From Ectothiorhodospiraceae bacterium (GTDB lineage Bacteria; Pseudomonadota; Gammaproteobacteria; Nitrococcales; AK92): 6,791 nt of DNA. Positions 1 through 5,835 of the stretch are shown piece after piece. The stretch spans positions 1 to 6,791 of the forward strand of contig JAJUFY010000119.1 of the NCBI GenBank assembly GCA_029263635.1, in the 5' to 3' direction. The position numbers and the translations under genes are program-made. How positions within the stretch are numbered: position 1 is the first letter of the stretch; every line of letters starts with the position of its first letter. The notes beneath the pieces were generated by a model. The model had not been told where the DNA came from, did no database searches, and was given only the letters and a program-made list of their open reading frames with translations.

Positions 1-317
1 AGCGGCTGATGGCGAACGGTGCCGAAGCGAGCGCGGCGCTGCCCGAGACGCTGGCGGCCGCCAACCGCATGCTGGCCCGCTGGGACAAGCTGGCGGTCCA
101 GCTGGAAGCGGTCGGGAACCGGGTCGAGGACATGGCCATCAGCGGCCGGCAGGAGCTGGAACAGGTAGGCCGCACCACCATCCCGGAGATCAACGGCCTG
201 ATCGCGGAGCTGCGGATGCTGACCGACAATCTGAACCGGCTGTCCGACGATCTGCGCGACAACCCGCGCCTGCTGCTGTTCGGGCGGCCTGACGCGGAAC
301 CGGGACCGGGCGAATGA
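1..317 (+). CDS. MCE-family (MlaD/PqiB-like) lipid transport protein, C-terminal part
   Basis: This is the 3' end of a gene that starts left of the window; the frame is open from base 3, and the ATG at 9 is probably internal. About 104 residues are visible and they lack the MCE beta-barrel domain itself. What is seen is a long amphipathic helical region, then a Pro/Gly-rich tail ending in RDNPRLLLFGRP and PGPGE. That ending is typical, from family knowledge, of substrate-binding MCE subunits of ABC lipid transporters in proteobacteria, where the helices form a periplasmic needle or sleeve for lipids between inner and outer membrane. An auxiliary lipoprotein gene follows after 19 bases, as expected for the final genes of such an operon, whose permease and ATPase would lie upstream. 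Family call good; exact subgroup unknown. Confidence 0.8.
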   Translation, partial: RLMANGAEASAALPETLAAANRMLARWDKLAVQLEAVGNRVEDMAISGRQELEQVGRTTIPEINGLIAELRMLTDNLNRLSDDLRDNPRLLLFGRPDAEPGPGE

Positions 318-336
318 GCACGGCGGGAGCACAGCC

Positions 337-957
337 ATGAGCGGACCGCGAACACGCTGCCTGTGGCTACTGCTGGCGGTACTGCTGGGCGGCTGCGCCG
401 GCCTCCAGCGCCAGCCGCCACCGCTGGATTTCCGGCTGGAGCTGGAGGCCGGCGCCATCCCGGAACTGCCGCGCCAGGACGGTATCCTGCGTATCGCCCG
501 GCCGGAAGCGGTCGCCGGCACCGACACACGCCGCATCGCCTACCGGCTGCAGCCGCACCAGTTGCGCTACTACACCCGCAGCCGCTGGATCGACTCGCCG
601 GCCCGCATGCTCGGCACGGTGCTGGCCGGCGGCTTCGAAGCCTCGGGGCTGTTTCGCGCGGTGACCGACGACGGCACCCTGCCGGCCGATTATCTGCTCA
701 AGACCCAGCTGCTGCGGCTGGAGCAGCAGCTGCCGCCCGACGGCCCGGGAACGGTGCAGCTGCAGCTGCGTATGCAGCTGATCCGGCTGCCGGAGCGCCA
801 GCTGCTGGCCTCGAAACTGATTCGGGTAGACGCCCCCAGCCCCGGCAGGAACGCCGCCGGCGCGGTTGCGGGCGCGCAGGCGGCGCTGGAGCAGGCCGTC
901 GTTGAAGCCATCCTGGCCACGGCAGCGGCGCTCGGGCTGCCAGCCCGGCGCGGCTAG
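337..957 (+). CDS. ABC-type transport auxiliary lipoprotein (PqiC/YmbA-like)
   Basis: A 206-residue lipoprotein. Residues 1-20 form a lipoprotein signal: Arg residues, a Leu-rich core, and the lipobox LGGC with the acylated Cys at position 20. The next residue is Ala rather than Asp, so outer-membrane sorting is expected. The mature part (about 28-200) has the pattern of the ABC auxiliary lipoprotein family, including the PEAVAGTDTRRIAYR and YYTRSRWIDSPARML stretches typical of it. Known relatives (PqiC) sit in the outer membrane and partner MCE proteins in lipid trafficking. The start is supported by GGGAG at 325-329, seven bases before the ATG. It follows the MCE gene in the same operon and appears to be its last gene. 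The stop TAG overlaps the stop of the convergent downstream gene. Confidence 0.85.
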   Translation: MSGPRTRCLWLLLAVLLGGCAGLQRQPPPLDFRLELEAGAIPELPRQDGILRIARPEAVAGTDTRRIAYRLQPHQLRYYTRSRWIDSPARMLGTVLAGGFEASGLFRAVTDDGTLPADYLLKTQLLRLEQQLPPDGPGTVQLQLRMQLIRLPERQLLASKLIRVDAPSPGRNAAGAVAGAQAALEQAVVEAILATAAALGLPARRG

Positions 958-960
958 CCG
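951..960. repeat. 10-base palindrome containing two overlapping convergent stop codons
   Basis: The sequence CGGCTAGCCG is a perfect palindrome. Its central CTAG supplies the TAG stop of the lipoprotein gene on + (955-957) and the TAG stop of the PRC-barrel gene on - (954-956). There is no intergenic space and no T-run terminator on either side, so the two transcripts probably overlap at their 3' ends. Confidence 0.7.
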
Positions 961-1571
961 GCGCCGCGCAGCGCCGACAGCTCTATCACCTCGTAATCGT
1001 CCGGCTGATAGGCCGTCATCTGCCGCAGCTCTTCCCGGCTCAGGCCGGAGGCGAGAACGGCGCCGCCCTGCAGATCGTGCTGATCGGTTTCCCCGAGCGG
1101 CTGCAGCCGCTCCAGTGGCACGGCAACGGCCTTCTCCCCCAGGCCGGCGAGGCTGGTGGTAACGACCACAGCCTGCAGGGTCTGCTGCCGTTTGCTGCGG
1201 ACCACGGCCCGCACCGTGCCCAGCGCTTCGCCATTAATGCCGGTTACCGGCCGGCCCAGCAGCGCACCCAGCCGGTCTGCCCGGGCCTCGACGCCAGGCG
1301 CCGATTGCTGCCGGGACTCGAGGCTTGCATGCCGCTGGATTTCCTCGCTCCCTTCCGCCTGCCCGACACCGGCGAGCGGCTGCGGCGTGCTCCTGCTGCC
1401 CGGGGTCGGCAATGTCGGCCGCTCGATCGGGCCGTTGTAGCTGCCGCGGGTACCACGCCCTCGATCCAGATAGTCGTCCTGGCTCCAGGCCGGACCGGAC
1501 GCTCCCAGCAGCCCGAGGTACAGCAGCAGTCTGGTCAGACCCGCGGCTCCAAGGGTTGACGGTCCACGCAT
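954..1571 (-). CDS. Secreted PRC-barrel domain protein
   Basis: A 205-residue protein of unknown specific role. I chose the ATG at 1571 over an in-frame start at 1631 because it has GAGGAG (1585-1580) eight bases upstream and begins directly with a signal peptide. That peptide has Arg4 and Arg14, a Leu-rich core at 15-24, and likely cleavage after AWS near residue 30. Residues 31-100 are low-complexity, rich in Pro, Gly, Gln and Arg, and probably disordered. Residues about 101-160 look like a PRC-barrel: LGRPVTGINGEALGTV, a hydrophobic strand LQAVVVTTS, then KAVAVPLERL. A short acidic tail with EVIELSAL follows. PRC-barrels are small beta-barrels found in ribosome-maturation factors, photosynthetic reaction centres and many stress-related proteins; export to the periplasm argues against a ribosomal role. 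The gene is divergent from pldA and convergent with the lipoprotein gene. Family moderately sure, function unknown. Confidence 0.7.
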   Translation of the reverse strand: MRGPSTLGAAGLTRLLLYLGLLGASGPAWSQDDYLDRGRGTRGSYNGPIERPTLPTPGSRSTPQPLAGVGQAEGSEEIQRHASLESRQQSAPGVEARADRLGALLGRPVTGINGEALGTVRAVVRSKRQQTLQAVVVTTSLAGLGEKAVAVPLERLQPLGETDQHDLQGGAVLASGLSREELRQMTAYQPDDYEVIELSALRGAG

Positions 1572-1712
1572 CGTGCCCACTCCTCTGCTGCCGGGCCGCT
1601 GGACCGGCGGCTCCAAGCCAGACATGGGCATCCATGGCCAGGAAACAAGAAATCACCGCCGCCCGGTGCGGTGCAGTACCATCATGCAATGCTTCGCAGT
1701 CCAGGCTCCGCC

Positions 1713-2561
1713 ATGTCACGTCGAGGTCTGCTGTCACTTCTGCCGCTGCTGCTGACCGTCGGTTTCGGCGACGCCGGAGCCGCCGTGCCGGTGGAGCTGC
1801 CTCCCCCATTGACGCCGTACACCGATGAGGCACAGATCGCTGCCAGGGCGCGGCCGGAGGAAGCGCTGTCGGTCAACGAGCCGATCTACTTCCTGCTCGG
1901 CGGCAGCCGCGATGTCACCGCCCGCTTTCAGCTCAGTTTCAAGTACCGGATCTTCGACGAACACGCGCGCCTGGTGCAGACACTGCCGCCGATCGGAGGC
2001 CTTTATCTGGCTTATACCCAGACCTCGCTCTGGGATCTGAGCGAGGAATCCATGCCGTTCGAGGACACCAGCTACCGCCCCAGCGTCTTCTGGCTGTACG
2101 ACAGCGGCCGGCGGGGCCTGCTGCCCCGCGAGCTGCGGGTGGGCTATGAGCATGAATCGAACGGCCAGGGCGAGCTCACCTCCCGCAGCATCGACACGCT
2201 GATCGTCCAGCCGCGCTGGGAAACCACGGTCAACGGCCGCAAGCTGGAGCTCGCCCCCAAGCTGCATCTCTACCTGCAGGAGAAGGGCAATCCCGACATC
2301 AAGCACTATCGCGGCGATATCGCCTGGTTCGCCCGCTACGGCCGCGAAACCAGCTGGATCTGGCACGGCCTGTTCCGCTATGGCCGCGGCGGGCATCCCA
2401 CGGTGCAGCTCGATGTCTCCTATCCGCTGCGCGCGCCGCTGCTTGCCCGCAGCGGCGCATTCTTCCATGTGCAGCTGCTGCACGGCTACGGCGAAACCCT
2501 GCTCAACTACAACGAGCGCGTCGGCCTGCGAATCTGGCTCGGGCTCTCCCTGGTGCGATAA
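1713..2561 (+). CDS. pldA: Outer-membrane phospholipase A (OMPLA)
   Basis: OMPLA is a 12-stranded beta-barrel that hydrolyses misplaced phospholipids in the outer leaflet; it is calcium-dependent and active as a dimer. Hallmarks along the protein (282 residues from this start): a TQTS segment, SEESMPFEDTSYRPSVF, the active-site stretch GYEHESNGQ followed by TSRS, NPDIKHYRG, a SYP segment, and near the end HGYGETLLNYN. These align with E. coli PldA. Catalytic His and Ser are the H and S of HESNG (bases 2151-2159). The residue aligning with E. coli Asn156 is Asp here (codon 2193-2195). The Ser of TSRS matching the calcium-site Ser152 is kept. I chose the ATG at 1713 because it opens with a clear signal peptide (MSRRGLLSLLPLLL, cut after AGAA or nearby); its Shine-Dalgarno is weak (AGG at 1703-1705). 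In-frame GTG 1671 and ATG 1689 are possible but add residues before the signal peptide. Confidence 0.88.
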   Translation: MSRRGLLSLLPLLLTVGFGDAGAAVPVELPPPLTPYTDEAQIAARARPEEALSVNEPIYFLLGGSRDVTARFQLSFKYRIFDEHARLVQTLPPIGGLYLAYTQTSLWDLSEESMPFEDTSYRPSVFWLYDSGRRGLLPRELRVGYEHESNGQGELTSRSIDTLIVQPRWETTVNGRKLELAPKLHLYLQEKGNPDIKHYRGDIAWFARYGRETSWIWHGLFRYGRGGHPTVQLDVSYPLRAPLLARSGAFFHVQLLHGYGETLLNYNERVGLRIWLGLSLVR

Positions 2562-2620
2562 CCGGCAGGCTCGGCGGCACCGAATGGCGGGCTTGTGCCA
2601 TCCCCGGTTCTGCTGTTACG

Positions 2621-2716
2621 GTTATCGCATGCACGTCCTGTACCGCTATTACTGGCGATTTACTTGGCCCCGGGGATCCAGCGGGATCCGGGCGCGCAGG
2701 ACGTCCAGCCGATAAC
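2621..2716 (+). ncRNA. Long-range stem enclosing the leader: possible structured RNA
   Basis: GTTATCG at 2621-2627 is complementary to 2710-2716, and ACGTCCTG at 2633-2640 is complementary to 2697-2704. They are separated by a 5x5 internal loop (2628-2632 and 2705-2709). The two helices (7 and 8 bp) close a domain holding a small hairpin CGCTA-TTAC-TGGCG (2644-2657, one U-G pair) and the GGATCC hairpin (2667-2693), making a three-way junction. This could be the ribosome-free ground state of the leader, or an independent small RNA ending at the terminator at 2773. It is not a canonical tRNA: no T-loop or anticodon arm fits. Confidence 0.35.
2629..2715 (+). CDS. Putative aromatic-rich leader peptide of an attenuator
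   Basis: A 28-codon frame, ATG 2629 to TAA 2713-2715, lies between pldA and the PheS-like ligase. Residues 5-13 read YRYYWRFTW: three Tyr, two Trp and one Phe in nine residues, encoded at 2641-2667. The codons include TAT and TTT, which stand out in this GC-rich DNA. The frame sits just upstream of competing hairpins and an intrinsic terminator, as in known leader peptides such as those of trp and pheST. Its presumed job is to let a translating ribosome sense charged aromatic tRNAs, not to make a useful product. The weak point is initiation: only a poor ACGG lies upstream. An in-frame ATG at 2584 would give 43 residues that include further Phe and Tyr. Not verified by any comparison. Confidence 0.5.
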   Translation: MHVLYRYYWRFTWPRGSSGIRARRTSSR

Positions 2717-2742
2717 AGAACTCTGCTGGTTGCCAGAAGCCG

Positions 2743-2773
2743 AACGCCCCGGATCCGAGCCTCGGGGCGTTTT
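2743..2773 (+). terminator. Intrinsic terminator in the leader of the PheS-like ligase
   Basis: AACGCCCCG (2743-2751) pairs perfectly with CGGGGCGTT (2763-2771), a 9-bp GC-rich stem with an 11-base loop. The transcript then continues TTCGTTTCG, so four T residues (2770-2773) follow the GC part of the stem. It ends 40 bases before the ligase start codon, so transcripts must read through it to express the ligase unless another promoter lies in that short gap. Its 5' strand also belongs to the antiterminator helix. Confidence 0.7.
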
Positions 2774-2813
2774 CGTTTCGGCGTCTGCGACAGATAACCA
2801 GGAGAGTTTGTTC

Positions 2814-3824
2814 ATGATCGATTCCATCGCCGCTGATCCGGCAGCCCAACGTGCCCTTGCCCAGCGCGACCTCACCGACCCCGCTGCCGGCCCCCATGCG
2901 CTGCAGCAACTGATCGCCGAGGCCCACACGGCCCTCGCCGACCGCTGGCACTGCCGCCGCGAACTGCATCGCGGCAGCCCGATCTTGGCCGCGCAATCCC
3001 GGCCGTCAGTGCCCGGACGGCACGACGGGCTGCGGCTGCGGCCGAACATGCGCACTCTGCTGCCGGCCCTGCTTGCCGCGCAGGCCCTGGATCCGCCGGA
3101 GGACCTGCTGCTGGTCTGCCCGGGACTGGTCTACCGCCGCAGCCCGCTCTCCCCTCTGCATGCGGCCGAGCCGCACCAGCTCGACCTCTGGCGCCTGTAT
3201 CGGGGCCGGCTGGGCAGCATCGAGCTGGCCGACATGGTTCGCACGGTGCTGGCTGCCACCCTGCCGGGCCGGCGCTATCGCCTGCTGCCGTCGGCGCGGC
3301 CGCACCTGACCCACGGCATGCGCGTCGACATCCACAGCGAGCACGGCTGGGTGGCCATCGGCCGCATCGGGCTGCTGGCCCCCGCCCTGCTGTCCGCCAG
3401 CGGGCTGAACCCGGCAACGGTCTCCGGGCTCGGCATGACCCTCGGCCTGGACCGGGTGCTGATGCAGCGCAAGGGACTCACCAGCATCCAGCTGCTGCGC
3501 AGCCGGATTCCGGCGATCGCCAGCCAGATGCTGGACCTGCGCTCCTACACGCCGCCGGCTGACACGCCGGCCCAGCACCGCGAGCTGTTCATTCCGGCTG
3601 GCGCCTGCAAGAGCGACATCGAACTGGCCGAACGCATCCGTGCATTGCTGCCGGAACGGCTGGACGTGATCGAGCAGGCTGCCCTGCAGCCGGACGGACG
3701 GCTGCGGCTGGTGCTGCGCCATCACGGCCGGGTGCTGACGGCACGCGAGGCAGACGGCATCTGCGACGAGATCGGCGCGCTGTTCGCGCAGCCGGTGGCA
3801 GCGGCCAGGCCGGCCTATGCTTGA
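2814..3824 (+). CDS. srmL: PheS-related class II ligase with C-terminal FDX-ACB-like domain (probable SrmL)
   Basis: A 336-residue protein related to the catalytic subunit of phenylalanyl-tRNA synthetase, but not a normal PheS. From the N-terminus: a helical region (1-55) with no evident coiled-coil tRNA-binding arm; LRPNMRTLLPALL (74-86), like the segment before motif 2 in PylRS and related enzymes; motif 2 region CPGLVYRRS with HAAEPHQLDL (102-125), matching the vYRRD...H...FHQ pattern of PheS; GWVAIGRIGLLAP (178-190), like the PheS metal-site region; and motif 3 SGLGMTLGLDR (204-214), keeping the motif-3 Arg. Residues about 255-327 resemble the FDX-ACB domain of PheT and mitochondrial PheRS (LRLVLRHHGRVLTAREADGI). 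A full PheS/PheT pair would be expected elsewhere. The ATG at 2814 has AGGAGAG (2800-2806) seven bases upstream; an open extension to 2595 crosses the terminator and is rejected. From memory I place it in the family named PheS-related mystery ligase SrmL. Substrate unknown. Confidence 0.72.
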   Translation: MIDSIAADPAAQRALAQRDLTDPAAGPHALQQLIAEAHTALADRWHCRRELHRGSPILAAQSRPSVPGRHDGLRLRPNMRTLLPALLAAQALDPPEDLLLVCPGLVYRRSPLSPLHAAEPHQLDLWRLYRGRLGSIELADMVRTVLAATLPGRRYRLLPSARPHLTHGMRVDIHSEHGWVAIGRIGLLAPALLSASGLNPATVSGLGMTLGLDRVLMQRKGLTSIQLLRSRIPAIASQMLDLRSYTPPADTPAQHRELFIPAGACKSDIELAERIRALLPERLDVIEQAALQPDGRLRLVLRHHGRVLTAREADGICDEIGALFAQPVAAARPAYA

Positions 3825-3878
3825 CGGCCGGCGGCCGACGCGCCATTTGTTGCAGGAAATCGACCGAAGGAGCGGATC

Positions 3879-4418
<540 letters not shown>

Positions 4419-4433
4419 GCAGGCGGCGCCTGC
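4419..4433. terminator. Short hairpin between convergent msrA and small gene
   Basis: GCAGGC (4419-4424) and GCCTGC (4428-4433) form a 6-bp stem with a GGC loop, directly after the msrA stop. There is no T-run on either strand, so intrinsic termination here is uncertain. Confidence 0.3.
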
Positions 4434-4446
4434 CCGGAGCCAGGTC

Positions 4447-4647
4447 CTAAGCGCGTTCCTGCGTGATCGCCGCGGCCCGTTCCAGCAGGTCGGCGTCGCT
4501 GAGGGAACGCACGCGGCCGACCGCCACTTCCCAGCGTCCTTCCGCGCACAGGCCGCTCATGCCGGCCTGCTCGTAGGCATCCAGCAGCTCCCGCACGCAC
4601 TCGTCGCGTATCGCGGTCGCGAGTTGCCGCCGCTCGGTATCGTCCAT
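4447..4647 (-). CDS. Small conserved-looking protein of unknown function (66 residues)
   Basis: The ATG at 4647 has a strong Shine-Dalgarno, GAGGGAGG (4663-4656), eight bases upstream, which fixes the start even though the frame stays open to 4995. The protein is small, acidic and predicted helical. It begins MDDTERRQLATAIRDECVRELL, continues with DAYEQAGMSGLCAEGRWEVAVG (two Cys in all) and ends with a helix containing RSLSDADLLERAA. The pattern DAYE.AG.SGLC.EG.WE.AVGA.RSL recalls a family of short proteins often labelled acetyltransferase in proteobacterial genomes, but at 66 residues it cannot hold a GNAT fold, so I do not accept that function. The gene is divergent from the alcohol dehydrogenase gene, sharing a 79-base intergenic region, and convergent with msrA. 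Confidence 0.7.
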   Translation of the reverse strand: MDDTERRQLATAIRDECVRELLDAYEQAGMSGLCAEGRWEVAVGRVRSLSDADLLERAAAITQERA

Positions 4648-4662
4648 CTTGATAACCTCCCT

Positions 4663-4679
4663 CGGCCGCCCGGCGGCCG
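4663..4679. repeat. 17-base palindrome in the divergent promoter region (possible operator)
   Basis: CGGCCGCC and GGCGGCCG are perfect inverted arms around a single central C. The palindrome lies where the -35 region of the dehydrogenase promoter should be (its -10 is at 4692-4697) and overlaps the edge of the Shine-Dalgarno region of the divergent small gene. It could be a repressor or activator site controlling one or both genes, though GC-rich DNA produces such palindromes readily. Confidence 0.35.
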
Positions 4680-4691
4680 GAATGTTTCGTC

Positions 4692-4697
4692 TATACT
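4692..4697 (+). promoter_or_regulatory. Probable -10 box of the alcohol dehydrogenase promoter
   Basis: TATACT matches the sigma-70 -10 consensus at five of six positions in otherwise GC-rich DNA. Transcription would start near 4704, giving a leader of about 23 bases before the ATG at 4727. No -35 consensus is visible at the right distance; that place is taken by the 17-base palindrome, which would fit an activator-dependent promoter. Confidence 0.5.
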
Positions 4698-4726
4698 GCG
4701 CCCTTACCCGCCCGGAGGAGAACAGC

Positions 4727-5830
4727 ATGTCGAGAATAGCGAAGGCGGTCGTCTGCCGCGAATGGAATGCGCCCCTGCAGGTCGAGGAGATCCGAGTCGA
4801 TCCTCCCAAGCATGGCGAGATCACCATCAAGCTGGCCGCCTGCGGCGTCTGCCACAGCGACCTGTCGGCCGCCAACGGAACCATCCGCTTCCCGCCACCA
4901 CTGGTGCTCGGACATGAGGGCGCCGGGGTGGTGGTGGAAGTCGGCGAAGGCGTTACCGACTTCCAGGTCGGCGACCACGTGGTCTCGTCCTTCATCTATA
5001 TGTGCGGCAAATGCCGCTATTGCAGCCAGGGCCGGCCGGTGCTGTGCGAGAAGGCCGCCCAGGCGTTCTTCACCCTGCCCGACGGCTCGGTGCGGACCTT
5101 CGATGCCGACGGCAAACCGCTCAACGTGTTCGGCGGGGTCGGCGTGATGGCCGAGTACGCCACCCTGCACGTCAACAACGCCGTCAAGATCGACTCCGAC
5201 ATTCCGCTCGACCGCGCCGCGCTGGTCGGTTGCGCGGTGATGACCGGTGTCGGTTCGGTGTTCAACACCGCACAGCTGCGGCCCGGCTCCACGGCTGCGG
5301 TGTTCGGCTGCGGCGGCGTCGGCCTGAACGTGATCCAGGGCTGCGCCATCGCCGGCGCCGAGACCATCATCGCCGTCGACACCAACGACCAGAAGCTGGA
5401 AATGGCCCGCCAGTTCGGCGCCACGGAAACGGTCAACGCCGCCAAGGAAGAGGATGTCGCCCGCGCGATCAGGAAGCGCACCGGCGGCGTCGACTATGCC
5501 TTCGAGTGCGTGGGCGCCGGCAGCGTGGTGGAGCAGGCCTACAACAGCCTGGGCCGCGCGGGTACCGCGGTGGTGATGGGCGTGGCCAATCCCGGCGACA
5601 GGACCACCTTCAAGACCCTGACCCTGCCCGCCGACGAGCGCACGCTCAAGGGCAGCTGGTACGGCTCGGCCCGGCCGCAGCACGACTTCCCGCAGCTGCT
5701 GTCGCTGTACCGGCGCGGCAAGCTCAAGCTGGACGAACTGGTGACCCGCACCTACGGCATCGACGAGGCGGTACAGGCCTTCGAGGACATGCAGTCCGGC
5801 CGCAACGCCCGCGGCGTGATCGTGTTCTGA
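4727..5830 (+). CDS. Zinc-dependent alcohol dehydrogenase (medium-chain, MDR family)
   Basis: A 367-residue NAD-dependent alcohol/aldehyde oxidoreductase, probably cytosolic. Catalytic zinc ligands: Cys42 in GVCHSD, His63 in LGHEGAG and Cys169 in VGCAV. Structural zinc ligands: Cys93, Cys96, Cys99 and Cys107 in the CGKCRYCSQGRPVLC lobe. The Rossmann domain has the dinucleotide motif GCGGVG at 194-199, and an acidic Asp218 (AVDTN) at the end of the second strand, which favours NAD over NADP. The length and the insert after the structural zinc (FFTLPDGSVRTF) resemble the class III-like / Zn-dependent ADH group rather than short yeast-type ADH. The substrate cannot be read from the sequence. The ATG at 4727 has GGAGGAG (4714-4720) six bases upstream; the frame remains open to 4649 but those residues lie before the promoter. 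Single-gene unit, ended by a hairpin at 5836. Confidence 0.9.
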   Translation: MSRIAKAVVCREWNAPLQVEEIRVDPPKHGEITIKLAACGVCHSDLSAANGTIRFPPPLVLGHEGAGVVVEVGEGVTDFQVGDHVVSSFIYMCGKCRYCSQGRPVLCEKAAQAFFTLPDGSVRTFDADGKPLNVFGGVGVMAEYATLHVNNAVKIDSDIPLDRAALVGCAVMTGVGSVFNTAQLRPGSTAAVFGCGGVGLNVIQGCAIAGAETIIAVDTNDQKLEMARQFGATETVNAAKEEDVARAIRKRTGGVDYAFECVGAGSVVEQAYNSLGRAGTAVVMGVANPGDRTTFKTLTLPADERTLKGSWYGSARPQHDFPQLLSLYRRGKLKLDELVTRTYGIDEAVQAFEDMQSGRNARGVIVF

Positions 5831-5835
5831 ACGCC

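Larger units (their letters stand above)
2629..2773 (+). promoter_or_regulatory. Candidate ribosome-mediated transcription attenuator upstream of the PheS-like ligase
   Basis: Four segments can pair in mutually exclusive ways. Segment 1 (2667-2679) pairs with segment 2 (2684-2693): GCCC and GGATCC against GGATCC and GGGC, loop AGCG, three-base bulge 2671-2673. Segment 2 (2684-2694) can instead pair with segment 3 (2745-2756) over 11 bp with one bulged C: the antiterminator. Segment 3 (2743-2751) can pair with segment 4 (2763-2771): the terminator. A ribosome stalled on the Phe or second Trp codon (2659-2667) would cover segment 1 and free segment 2 to block the terminator. A ribosome reaching the TAA at 2713 would cover or displace segment 2 and let the terminator form. 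Three GGATCC copies (2674, 2684, 2751) underlie the switching. The structure is seen by eye, without an energy calculation; regulation by aromatic amino acids is inferred. Confidence 0.55.

Noticed and set aside
1077..1559. Open frame of 160 codons on + opposite the PRC-barrel gene
   Set aside because: It lies antisense to a frame with a signal peptide, Shine-Dalgarno and recognisable PRC-barrel pattern; its own product resembles nothing and is typical GC-rich shadow coding.
1572..1712. Divergent promoters between the PRC-barrel gene and pldA
   Set aside because: I looked on both strands for -35/-10 pairs. Only weak partial matches (for example TACCAT at 1677) appear, with no acceptable -35 partner, so no promoter is called in this 141-base gap.
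2634..2707. tRNA-like gene: 7-bp acceptor-like stem CGTCCTG/CAGGACG followed by TA, a short D-like hairpin and a TCCA end, 74 bases
   Set aside because: No T-arm with a TTCRA loop and no 5-bp anticodon stem with a 7-base loop can be drawn. A second set, 2601-2607 with 2670-2676 followed by TCCA, fails in the same way. The resemblance is noted, but the leader/attenuator reading explains more.
2595..2813. N-terminal extension of the PheS-like ligase by 73 residues from a GTG start
   Set aside because: The extension runs through the intrinsic terminator and leader hairpins and looks unlike any synthetase segment, and the ATG at 2814 has a strong Shine-Dalgarno at ideal spacing.
2562..2813. T-box riboswitch, as found before many synthetase genes
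   Set aside because: No T-box motif (AGGGTGG...ACCGCG type) and no specifier-loop stem I are visible; T-boxes are also largely a Gram-positive feature.
4648..4995. N-terminal extension of the small 66-residue protein, or a 182-residue gene
   Set aside because: The extension overlaps the start of the alcohol dehydrogenase gene in antisense and is low-complexity; the strong Shine-Dalgarno before ATG 4647 settles the start.
4691..5683. 330-codon open frame on - opposite the alcohol dehydrogenase
   Set aside because: A shadow of a well-supported zinc dehydrogenase; its His/Ala/Gly-rich product has no domain-like pattern.
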